Assembly (NCBI GenBank): GCA_002436765.1
Contig: DJNI01000034.1
Span: forward strand, 1 to 14,824
Direction: 5' to 3'
DNA from: Clostridiales bacterium UBA6468
GTDB lineage: Bacteria; Bacillota; Clostridia; Oscillospirales; Oscillospiraceae
DNA: 14,824 bases
Shown: positions 6,245 through 12,399 of the stretch, in pieces
Layout: each line of letters begins with the position of its first letter
Position numbering within the stretch: the stretch's first letter is position 1
The notes under the pieces: model-generated
Told to the model about the DNA's origin: nothing
What the model saw: only the letters and a program-made list of their open reading frames with translations
Database searches by the model: none
Position numbers and translations under genes: made by a program

Positions 6245-7624
6245 CGCCCTGTGCAGCCATTTTTCGCTGCCGAAGCGGACGGAGAAAATGATGCACCGGA
6301 TCGCCCAGGACGCCCACATGGCGATCCACACGCCCGGAAGTCCGAGCTTGCAGGGGATCGCCAGCACGTAGCCCAGGCCGATGGTCACGATCCACAGCAC
6401 GGCCAGAGAAACCACGGAGGGGTACAGCGTGTCGTTCGCCGCCCGGAGGGTGCTGGGCAGGGTATTCGACCGCGGCCAGAACAGCAGCAGGCCGGGAATC
6501 GACCAATACAGCAGTGTTTTCGCCATGGCGAGAACCTCCGGCGTGGGGTGGTATTGCCCCAGAAGCACGGGAAGCAGGGGGATGAACACGGCAGAGGTCA
6601 GAATCACCAGAATCAGGGCGATCTGGTCGCACCGGACGCCGTAGCGCTTGGCTTCGTCATATTTTTCCGCGCCGAAGCACCGGCCGACCACCGTTACGGA
6701 AAGGTTCGCCGCAGCCATGGCAGGGGAGTACCACACGCCGATCACGGAATTGGCAATGGCGTGGGTCGCCAGCGCGGTGGTGCCAAGAGGGATCATGTAC
6801 ATTTCGGCTACCACATTTCCCAGGGACGCGCAGGCCTGTTCCAGACCGAGGGGAATGCTGATCTGTAAGGTAGAGCGGAGAATGCCTTTATCGCAGGTAA
6901 ATATCTGCCCGAAGGACATCCTTACCGGCGCTTTCCAGAAAAACAGCAAAATCACGGACGCGGCGGCGCCGATGAACCGAGCCAGCAGCAGGGCAAAGAC
7001 GCTGCCGAGAATGTCCAGCTGAAGCACGTTCAGAAACAGAATGCTGAACACCAGATAGGCGACGTTGATGATGACGCTGAGGGCAAGGCACCGGCCGGAT
7101 TCTCCAAGCCCCCGGAGGATGCCGAAGCTTGCGGTGTATATGGTAAACACCAGAATCGACCATGCGCTGCCGGAAAGATAGATACGGGCTTTTTCCAGAA
7201 CGACGGCTTCCGCCCCGGGATAGAGCAGAGTCAGCACCTGACGGGGAAACATCAGCAGGGGCAGGCACACCACGGTGCCCACCGCCGCCGTCAGCCACAG
7301 TGTTATACCCACGGCCTTGCGGATACGCACAGGGTCTTTCATGCCGCAGCTCTGGGCGACCACCACCGTGCCGCCGGCGCTGATACCGTTGAAAATGCAG
7401 GTGATCATCCATGTCAGCGGCGTCACCAGGGACACCGCCGCGACGCTCTCTTCGCCGTTGCTGCTGATGAGGGCGGTGATGAGCATACTGATGAACATGA
7501 CGGACAGGCAATCGAGGACGTTTGGGAAGGTCAGGTGGAGAATTTCCCGCCAGGAAAACACCGTACCGGACAGGGTACGTGTGAGAAAGCTGTCAAGGAA
7601 TTTTGGTACAGAATGCTGTTTCAT
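6230..7624 (-). CDS. MATE-family multidrug/toxin efflux transporter
   Basis: This 464-residue integral membrane protein is of the MATE (NorM/DinF-like) family, which exports cationic drugs, toxins or metabolites using Na+ or H+ gradients. It has roughly twelve hydrophobic segments in two similar halves. The first half contains GGTVVVAQSCGMKDPVRIRKA and the second VVGRCFGAEKYDEAKRYG, the two family-typical loops that follow a helix with a small-residue patch. Length is normal. The ATG at 7624 is chosen because GGAGG (7635-7639) lies 10 nt upstream and the promoter lies at 7658-7686. The longer open frame from 7738 would start upstream of that promoter. No terminator is visible after its stop, so read-through into the glycosyltransferase operon is possible. 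Substrate cannot be predicted from sequence. Confidence 0.92.
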   Translation of the reverse strand: MKQHSVPKFLDSFLTRTLSGTVFSWREILHLTFPNVLDCLSVMFISMLITALISSNGEESVAAVSLVTPLTWMITCIFNGISAGGTVVVAQSCGMKDPVRIRKAVGITLWLTAAVGTVVCLPLLMFPRQVLTLLYPGAEAVVLEKARIYLSGSAWSILVFTIYTASFGILRGLGESGRCLALSVIINVAYLVFSILFLNVLQLDILGSVFALLLARFIGAAASVILLFFWKAPVRMSFGQIFTCDKGILRSTLQISIPLGLEQACASLGNVVAEMYMIPLGTTALATHAIANSVIGVWYSPAMAAANLSVTVVGRCFGAEKYDEAKRYGVRCDQIALILVILTSAVFIPLLPVLLGQYHPTPEVLAMAKTLLYWSIPGLLLFWPRSNTLPSTLRAANDTLYPSVVSLAVLWIVTIGLGYVLAIPCKLGLPGVWIAMWASWAIRCIIFSVRFGSEKWLHRALTSR

Positions 7625-7657
7625 GAAGCAATGGCCTCCGCAGGATTTTTCGTCCAA

Positions 7658-7686
7658 AGCATAGCATGGCCGGCAGGAAAAGTCAA
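7658..7686 (-). promoter_or_regulatory. MATE gene promoter, extended -10
   Basis: On the minus strand TTGACT (7686-7681), 17-bp spacer and TATGCT (7663-7658) directly preceded by TGC. The leader to the 7624 ATG would be about 28 nt. It diverges from the valS promoter, the two -35 boxes being 29 bp apart. Confidence 0.8.
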
Positions 7687-7715
7687 TGACGGCGGCTGGC
7701 CACCAACATTTTTTC

Positions 7716-7744
7716 TTGACAAAACAAAGCCTTTGCAATACAAT
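7716..7744 (+). promoter_or_regulatory. valS promoter
   Basis: A perfect TTGACA (7716-7721), 17-bp spacer and TACAAT (7739-7744) form a strong sigma-A promoter. Transcription should start near 7751, just ahead of T-box stem I. Confidence 0.9.
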
Positions 7745-7750
7745 GAAGTG

Positions 7751-8020
7751 AAATTGACAACGCGGTGAACGGGAGGTTCCGTTTCCGGCTCAAGGAAGAG
7801 AGTGCGCATTTGGGTGCGAGCGCATATTGGCCGGTTCGGATGGTCGCCCGGGAGCGGTCTTTCTGAGGAAACTAGGGAAGAACGGGGCTGCCCGTTACAG
7901 CAGTTTTTAAGTGCCCGAGAGGGAATTCAGGTGGTACCGCGGAAAATTTTCGCCCTGAGCTTTTGGGGGATCCTTGAGTCAATCGACTTGGAGCTTCCCC
8001 GGCTCAGGGCGTTTCTTATT
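7751..8020 (+). promoter_or_regulatory. T-box riboswitch for uncharged tRNA-Val, controlling valS
   Basis: This leader binds uncharged tRNA-Val and permits read-through when charging is low. Stem I distal motifs are visible: AGAGAG (7797-7802) and GGTGCGAG (7813-7820). The stem is closed by ccggc/gccgg and tccg/cgga pairings. The 3' side of the likely specifier loop carries GTC (7843-7845), a valine codon, which agrees with the gene downstream. The T-box AGGTGGTACCGCGG is at 7929-7942. Its TGGT (7932-7935) complements the ACCA end expected of tRNA-Val. The antiterminator pairs TCAGG and GCG with CGC and CCTGA around a 7-nt bulge, competing with the terminator. The class is certain. The exact specifier base positions are inferred from hand folding. 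Confidence 0.93.
7951..8016 (+). terminator. Regulated terminator of the Val T-box
   Basis: cgccctgagc (7951-7960) pairs with gctcagggcg (8002-8011), followed by TTTCTT. The arm between them folds further (gggg/cccc and gagtc/gactt). The 5' arm CGCCCTGA is the same segment used by the antiterminator, giving mutually exclusive folds. Confidence 0.9.
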
Positions 8021-8041
8021 TAAGAAAAGGAGCGAAAGAAA

Positions 8042-10681
8042 ATGGCAAGAGAATTACCGAAGGTCTACGAGCCGCAGCAGGTGGAGTCCAAAATCTACGA
8101 CATGTGGCAGCAGGGCGGCTACTTCCACGCCGAGGTGGATGAAAGCAAGAAGCCCTTCACCATCGTCATGCCCCCACCCAACGTCACCGGACAGCTGCAC
8201 ATGGGTCACGCCATGGACGCGACATTGCAGGACACCCTGATCCGGTTCAAGCGGATGCAGGGCTATAACGCCCTGTGGATCCCCGGCGTCGATCACGCCG
8301 GCATCGCCACCCAGATCAAGGTGGAAGAGGAGCTTCGCAAGGAGGGGCTGACCCGCTACGATCTGGGACGTAAAAAGTTTCTGGAGCGTGTCTGGGACTG
8401 GAAGCACAAGTACGGCAACCGCATCGTGGAGCAGCAGAAGAAGCTTGGCGCCAGCTGCGATTGGGAGCGCGCCCGGTTCACCATGGACGAGGGCTGCTCC
8501 AAGGCCGTGCGGGAGGTCTTCGTCTCCCTGTACGAAAAGGGTCTGATCTACAAGGGCAGCCGCATCATCAACTGGTGTCCCCACTGCGTCACCGCCCTGT
8601 CCGACGCCGAGGTGGAATATGTGGACAAGCCCGGCCATCTGTGGCACATCCGTTACCCCTTGGCCGACGGCTCCGGCGAGGTGATCGTGGCCACCACCCG
8701 TCCCGAGACCATGCTGGGCGACTCCGGCGTGTGCGTCAACCCCAACGACGAGCGCTACAGGGACATCGTGGGCAAGATGGTCATTCTGCCCCTGGTGAAT
8801 AAGGAGATCCCCGTGGTCGCCGACGATTACGCCGAGATGGATTTCGGCACCGGCTGCGTCAAGATGACCCCCGCCCATGACCCCAACGACTTTGAGGTGG
8901 GTCTGCGCCACAATCTGGAGGTCATCCGGGTTCTGGACGATAACGGCAAGGTCAACGAAAACGGCGGAAAGTATGAGGGCCTTGACCGCTACGAGGCCAG
9001 AAAGCAGATCGTCGCCGATCTGGAAGCGGGGGGATATCTGGTGAAGGTGGAGCCTTACAGCCACAACGTCGGCACCTGCTACCGCTGCCATCAGGATGTG
9101 GAGCCGATCATCTCCGCCCAGTGGTTCGTGAAGATGAAGCCTCTGGCCAAGGAGGCCATCCGGGTGGTCAAGGACGGGGAGACCAAGTTCGTCCCCGACC
9201 GGTTCAGCAAGACCTATCTTAACTGGATGGAGAACGTCCGCGACTGGTGCATTTCCCGTCAGCTGTGGTGGGGTCATCAGATCCCCGCCTGGACGTGTGC
9301 CGACTGCGGCCATATCACCGTGTCCCGGGAGGATGTGTGCAAGTGCGAAAAGTGCGGCAGCACCAACGTTGAGCGTGACCCAGACGTGCTGGATACCTGG
9401 TTCTCCTCCGCCCTGTGGCCCTTTGAGACGTTGGGCTGGCCGGAAAAGACGAAAGATCTTGACTATTTCTACCCGACGGACGTGCTGGTCACGGGCTACG
9501 ACATCATTTTCTTCTGGGTCGCCAGAATGATCTTCTCCGGCTGCGAGCATACCGGCAAGACGCCCTTCCACACCGTGCTTATCCACGGACTTGTCCGGGA
9601 CAATCAGGGACGCAAGATGTCCAAGTCTCTGGGCAACGGCATTGACCCGCTGGAAATGATCGACAAGTACGGCTGTGACGCCCTGCGGATGAACTTGATC
9701 ACCGGCAACTCTCCCGGAAACGACACCCGTTTCTACACCGAGAAGTGCGAGGCCATGCGCAACTTTGCCAATAAGCTGTGGAACGCCTCCCGTTATGTGC
9801 TGATGAATCTGGGCGAGGATGCCAAAAACGAGCTGCCCGCCCTGGACAAGCTGGAAATCGCCGACAAATGGGTGCTGTCCAAGCTGAACACGCTGATCGC
9901 CGAGGTCACGGAGAATCTGGAAAAGTACGAGCTGGGCGTGGCCGTCCAGAAGGTGTACGACTTCATCTGGGATACCTACTGCGACTGGTATATCGAGCTG
10001 ACCAAGGCGCGGCTGTACTCCGAGGACTTTGAGCGCAAGCAGACCGCAATTCAGGTGCTGGTGTATGTGCTTGACCAGATCCTGCGGCTGCTGCACCCCT
10101 TCATGCCCTTCATCACCGAGGAGATCTGGCAGAGCATCCCCCACGAGGGTGACGCGCTGATCATTGCTAAGTGGCCGGAATACCGGGAAGACCTGGCCTT
10201 CAAGGCCGAGGAAAGCCACATGGAGTCCGTCATGGACGCCATCCGCGCCATCCGCAACCGCCGTGCGGAAATGAACGTTCCGCCCTCCCGGAAGGCGGCG
10301 CTGTACGTGCTGACCTCCAAGCCCCAGGTCTACGCCGAGGGCGAGGGCTTCATCCAGCGTCTGGCTTACGCCGACACCGTGACCATGCTGGACAAGGAAC
10401 CGGAAAACTTAAGCGGCATGGTAACCATCCCCACCGCCGACGCCAAGCTGTATATCCCCATGGGGCAGCTGGTGGACGTGGCCAAGGAGCTTGACCGCAT
10501 CTCCAAGGAGCTGGAAAAGAACCGCAAGTTCCTCGGCTCTCTGGAAGCGAAGCTGGGCAACGAGAAGTTTGTCTCCCGCGCCCCCGAAGCCGTTGTGAAT
10601 GCGGAGAAGGAAAAGGCGCAGAAGACCCGTGACCTGATCGCAAGTCTCGAGCAGAGTGAGGCTGCGCTGAAGAGCCTGTAA
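8042..10681 (+). CDS. valS: Valyl-tRNA synthetase
   Basis: This 879-residue class I aminoacyl-tRNA synthetase attaches valine to tRNA-Val. PPPNVTGQLHMGHA contains the HIGH-type motif HMGH (53-56), GVDHAGIATQ (82-91) is the ValS signature, and KMSKS is at 525-529 in GRKMSKSLGNGIDPLEMI. The editing (CP1) domain lies between. Two cysteine clusters look zinc-binding: C346/C349 (CYRC) and C419/C422 with C435/C438. The anticodon-binding region follows KMSKS, and the last ~70 residues form the arginine/lysine- and glutamate-rich coiled-coil arm typical of ValS. Length is normal. AAGGAG (8027-8032) lies 9 nt before the ATG. Regulation is by the T-box leader directly upstream, and a strong terminator follows the stop, so it is monocistronic. 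Confidence 0.98.
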   Translation: MARELPKVYEPQQVESKIYDMWQQGGYFHAEVDESKKPFTIVMPPPNVTGQLHMGHAMDATLQDTLIRFKRMQGYNALWIPGVDHAGIATQIKVEEELRKEGLTRYDLGRKKFLERVWDWKHKYGNRIVEQQKKLGASCDWERARFTMDEGCSKAVREVFVSLYEKGLIYKGSRIINWCPHCVTALSDAEVEYVDKPGHLWHIRYPLADGSGEVIVATTRPETMLGDSGVCVNPNDERYRDIVGKMVILPLVNKEIPVVADDYAEMDFGTGCVKMTPAHDPNDFEVGLRHNLEVIRVLDDNGKVNENGGKYEGLDRYEARKQIVADLEAGGYLVKVEPYSHNVGTCYRCHQDVEPIISAQWFVKMKPLAKEAIRVVKDGETKFVPDRFSKTYLNWMENVRDWCISRQLWWGHQIPAWTCADCGHITVSREDVCKCEKCGSTNVERDPDVLDTWFSSALWPFETLGWPEKTKDLDYFYPTDVLVTGYDIIFFWVARMIFSGCEHTGKTPFHTVLIHGLVRDNQGRKMSKSLGNGIDPLEMIDKYGCDALRMNLITGNSPGNDTRFYTEKCEAMRNFANKLWNASRYVLMNLGEDAKNELPALDKLEIADKWVLSKLNTLIAEVTENLEKYELGVAVQKVYDFIWDTYCDWYIELTKARLYSEDFERKQTAIQVLVYVLDQILRLLHPFMPFITEEIWQSIPHEGDALIIAKWPEYREDLAFKAEESHMESVMDAIRAIRNRRAEMNVPPSRKAALYVLTSKPQVYAEGEGFIQRLAYADTVTMLDKEPENLSGMVTIPTADAKLYIPMGQLVDVAKELDRISKELEKNRKFLGSLEAKLGNEKFVSRAPEAVVNAEKEKAQKTRDLIASLEQSEAALKSL

Positions 10682-10687
10682 ATGAAC

Positions 10688-10717
10688 AAAACCCGCAGGA
10701 AAACCCTGCGGGTTTTT
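10688..10717 (+). terminator. Intrinsic terminator of valS
   Basis: aaaacccgcagg (10688-10699) pairs with cctgcgggtttt (10705-10716) around a 5-nt loop, with five Ts at the end, 7 nt after the valS stop. Confidence 0.93.
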
Positions 10718-10782
10718 CCTTGCAACGGAAAACCAAGTGAGCGGCCAATCCAGCCGTTTGTGCAGAAGCTTTATTTTTGCAC

Positions 10783-10820
10783 AATCCCGTTTCCGACTGA
10801 AAAATCGGAAACGGGATTTT
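10783..10820 (+). terminator. Second strong hairpin with T run, upstream of spoIIAA
   Basis: A perfect 14-bp stem (10783-10796 with 10805-10818) with loop ctgaaaaa is followed by TTATA, the arm itself ending in ATT. It may be a backup terminator for valS, a terminator of a short transcript, or a leader element of the spoIIA operon. Its left base overlaps another inverted repeat, ttgtgca/tgcacaa (10758-10764 and 10778-10784), so the two folds partly compete. Confidence 0.55.
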
Positions 10821-10867
10821 ATACTACAATACTGTAGAACATAAAAATCACCAAGGAGGGAAGCAAT

Positions 10868-11185
10868 ATGCACTTTACCAGTTTTTTGGAGGAAGGGCGG
10901 CTGACGGTGGCGCTCACCGGGGAAATTGACCACCACTGCGCAAAGGCCTATATTCAGGCCATCGCCGCGAAAATCGAGGCTTACACCCCGGAGGTCTGCG
11001 TGCTGGATTTTCAGGAGGTTTCCTTTGTGGATTCCTCCGGCATTGCCGTGGTCATCAACGCCTTAAGGAGCATGACCCAGATCGAGGGGCGGCTGCTTCT
11101 GACGGGCATTGCGCCCCAGCCCATGCGGGTGTTCCGGGCGTCGGGGATCGATAAACTTGTGGAGATCAAGGAGGCTGTATCATGA
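10868..11185 (+). CDS. spoIIAA: Anti-sigma F factor antagonist SpoIIAA
   Basis: This 105-residue STAS-domain protein acts in the forespore. When unphosphorylated it binds SpoIIAB and frees sigma F. The conserved loop FVDSSGIAVVI (53-63) holds S56/S57, one of which corresponds to the serine phosphorylated by SpoIIAB (Ser58 in B. subtilis). The N-terminal strand (LTVALTGEIDHHCA) and the LLLTGIAPQPMRVFRASGI segment are family-typical. Length is slightly below the B. subtilis protein. A strong AAGGAGGG (10853-10860) lies 7 nt before the ATG. Its stop overlaps the spoIIAB start (ATGA), and operon order is canonical. In Bacillus this operon is read by sigma H with Spo0A. Here no clear site for either could be assigned. 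Confidence 0.95.
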   Translation: MHFTSFLEEGRLTVALTGEIDHHCAKAYIQAIAAKIEAYTPEVCVLDFQEVSFVDSSGIAVVINALRSMTQIEGRLLLTGIAPQPMRVFRASGIDKLVEIKEAVS

Positions 11186-11613
11186 AATTCGACAACTATA
11201 TGATTCTGGACTTTCCCAGCAAATCCGCCAATGAAGCCTTTGCCCGGTCGGCGGTGGCCTGCTTCGCCGCCCAGATGGACCCGACGCTGGAGGAGCTGGG
11301 GGACATCCGCACGGCGGTGAGCGAAGCGGTGACAAACTGCATCGTTCACGCCTACCCGGAAAGGCTGGGAAATATCACCCTGCGCTGCCGTATCCTGAAA
11401 GACAACGTGCTGGACATCGTCATCAAGGACAAGGGCGTGGGCATCCCGGACATAGAACAGGCCAGGCGTCCCGCGTACACCACCGGCGGCGCGGAACGCA
11501 GCGGGATGGGCTTTACCATCATGGAGAGCTTCATGACCGATCTGGAAATTACATCCAAGCCCGGAAAGGGAACCACGGTGCATATGCGCCGGAAGCTGCA
11601 GCGGCGGCAATGA
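11182..11613 (+). CDS. spoIIAB: Anti-sigma F factor / SpoIIAA kinase SpoIIAB
   Basis: This 143-residue GHKL-type ATPase holds sigma F inactive and phosphorylates SpoIIAA. It shows the N box SEAVTNCIVHAY (47-58, with E48 and N52), the G1 box IKDKGVGIPD (81-90) and the G2 box SGMGFTIMESF (107-117). Length matches B. subtilis (146). The start overlaps the spoIIAA stop by 4 nt, and AAGGAGG (11168-11174) lies 7 nt upstream, inside the spoIIAA coding region, so translation is both coupled and independently primed. It in turn overlaps sigF by 4 nt. Confidence 0.96.
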   Translation: MKFDNYMILDFPSKSANEAFARSAVACFAAQMDPTLEELGDIRTAVSEAVTNCIVHAYPERLGNITLRCRILKDNVLDIVIKDKGVGIPDIEQARRPAYTTGGAERSGMGFTIMESFMTDLEITSKPGKGTTVHMRRKLQRRQ

Positions 11614-12314
11614 GCAGGACGGAGGAACTGATCGCCAAGGCGCAGCAGGGCGACCGGGAAGCGTCCGAAGCTCTGGTGGAGGAAAACTCCGGCCTGATCT
11701 GGTCGGTTGCAAGACGGTTTTTAGGACGGGGGACGGAAGCCGACGACCTGTACCAGCTGGGGTGCCTTGGCTTTCTCAAGGCCGTGGAGGGGTTTGACCT
11801 TGCCTACGGGACGCAGTTTTCCACCTACGCCGTGCCGAAAATCGCCGGGGAGATACGGCGCTTTCTCCGGGACGACGGGGCGGTCAAGGTGTCCCGGAGT
11901 TTAAAAGAGCAGGCCGCGACCATCAAGGCCGCCCGCAGCCGCCTGACCGGGGCGCTGGGCAGAGAGCCGACCATTCAGGAAATTTCCCGTCAGACCGGGC
12001 TTTCCCCGGAAGAAATCGCCCTTGCCGAGACGGCCACCGCCGCCACGGAGTCCATTCAGCGGGAAACCGGGGACGAGGGCTTCACCCTGGAAAACGTGCT
12101 GACGGACACGGAGTCGGAAGAACGGATGGTGGAAAAAATCGCTCTGCGGCAGGCGATCTCCGGTCTGCCGGAACGAGAACGGATGGTCATTCAGCTGCGG
12201 TATTTCCACGGCCTGACCCAGCAGCGGGTGGCGGCGGTGATGAATGTCAGTCAGGTGCAGGTGTCCCGGATCGAGAAAAAGGCCGTCGCCATGCTTCGGG
12301 AGCTGATGGCGTAA
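11610..12314 (+). CDS. sigF: RNA polymerase sporulation sigma factor sigma F (SpoIIAC)
   Basis: This 234-residue sigma-70 family protein is the first forespore-specific sigma factor. Region 2 spans ~24-92, with DDLYQLGCLGFLKAVEGFD and FSTYAVPKIAGEIRRFLRDDG, the latter nearly diagnostic of sigma F/G. KVSRSLKE then leads into region 3 (~100-145). Region 4 spans ~183-232, with the helix-turn-helix LTQQRVAAVMNVSQVQVSRI. It is about 20 residues shorter than B. subtilis sigma F, all at the N-terminus, before the conserved core. The ATG overlaps the spoIIAB stop (ATGA). No good Shine-Dalgarno sequence precedes it (only purine-poor ...gcggcggca), so it probably depends on coupling to spoIIAB translation. 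This would help keep sigma F no more abundant than its inhibitor (inference). Confidence 0.96.
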   Translation: MSRTEELIAKAQQGDREASEALVEENSGLIWSVARRFLGRGTEADDLYQLGCLGFLKAVEGFDLAYGTQFSTYAVPKIAGEIRRFLRDDGAVKVSRSLKEQAATIKAARSRLTGALGREPTIQEISRQTGLSPEEIALAETATAATESIQRETGDEGFTLENVLTDTESEERMVEKIALRQAISGLPERERMVIQLRYFHGLTQQRVAAVMNVSQVQVSRIEKKAVAMLRELMA

Positions 12315-12316
12315 TA

Positions 12317-12350
12317 GAGGAAACTCTGGCATTTTCCCTCTTTACCTTTT
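12317..12350 (+). terminator. Weak possible terminator of the spoIIA operon
   Basis: gaggaaa (12317-12323) can pair with tttccctc (12333-12340) with one bulged C and a 9-nt loop, followed by tttacctttt. It is a poor terminator, and its tail overlaps the pcrA -35 box. Confidence 0.3.
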
Positions 12351-12369
12351 GCCGAAAATGCGCTAAAAT
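12341..12369 (+). promoter_or_regulatory. pcrA promoter
   Basis: TTTACC (12341-12346), 17-bp spacer and TAAAAT (12364-12369, 5 of 6) form a sigma-A promoter. Transcription near 12376 would leave only 3 nt before the ATG at 12379, which argues for the later ATG at 12400 as the true pcrA start. Confidence 0.7.
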
Positions 12370-12389
12370 AATGGCATCATGTTGAAGAC

Positions 12390-12394
12390 AGGTG
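12390..12394 (+). promoter_or_regulatory. Ribosome binding site that decides the pcrA start
   Basis: AGGTG lies 5 nt before the ATG at 12400, whereas no SD-like sequence precedes the in-frame ATG at 12379. Confidence 0.55.
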
Positions 12395-12399
12395 CAATT

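Noticed and set aside
7625..7738. Longer MATE start at 7738 adding 38 residues
   Set aside because: It lies upstream of the MATE promoter and overlaps the divergent valS promoter. The added residues are not transporter-like.
7802..8023. 73-codon open frame within the valS leader
   Set aside because: The region is fully explained by the T-box structure, and no ribosome binding site precedes the frame.
8054..10219. 721-codon open frame on the minus strand, antisense to valS
   Set aside because: Same shadow effect: it lies opposite valS codon for codon, is repetitive in His, Leu, Gly and Val, and has no motif.
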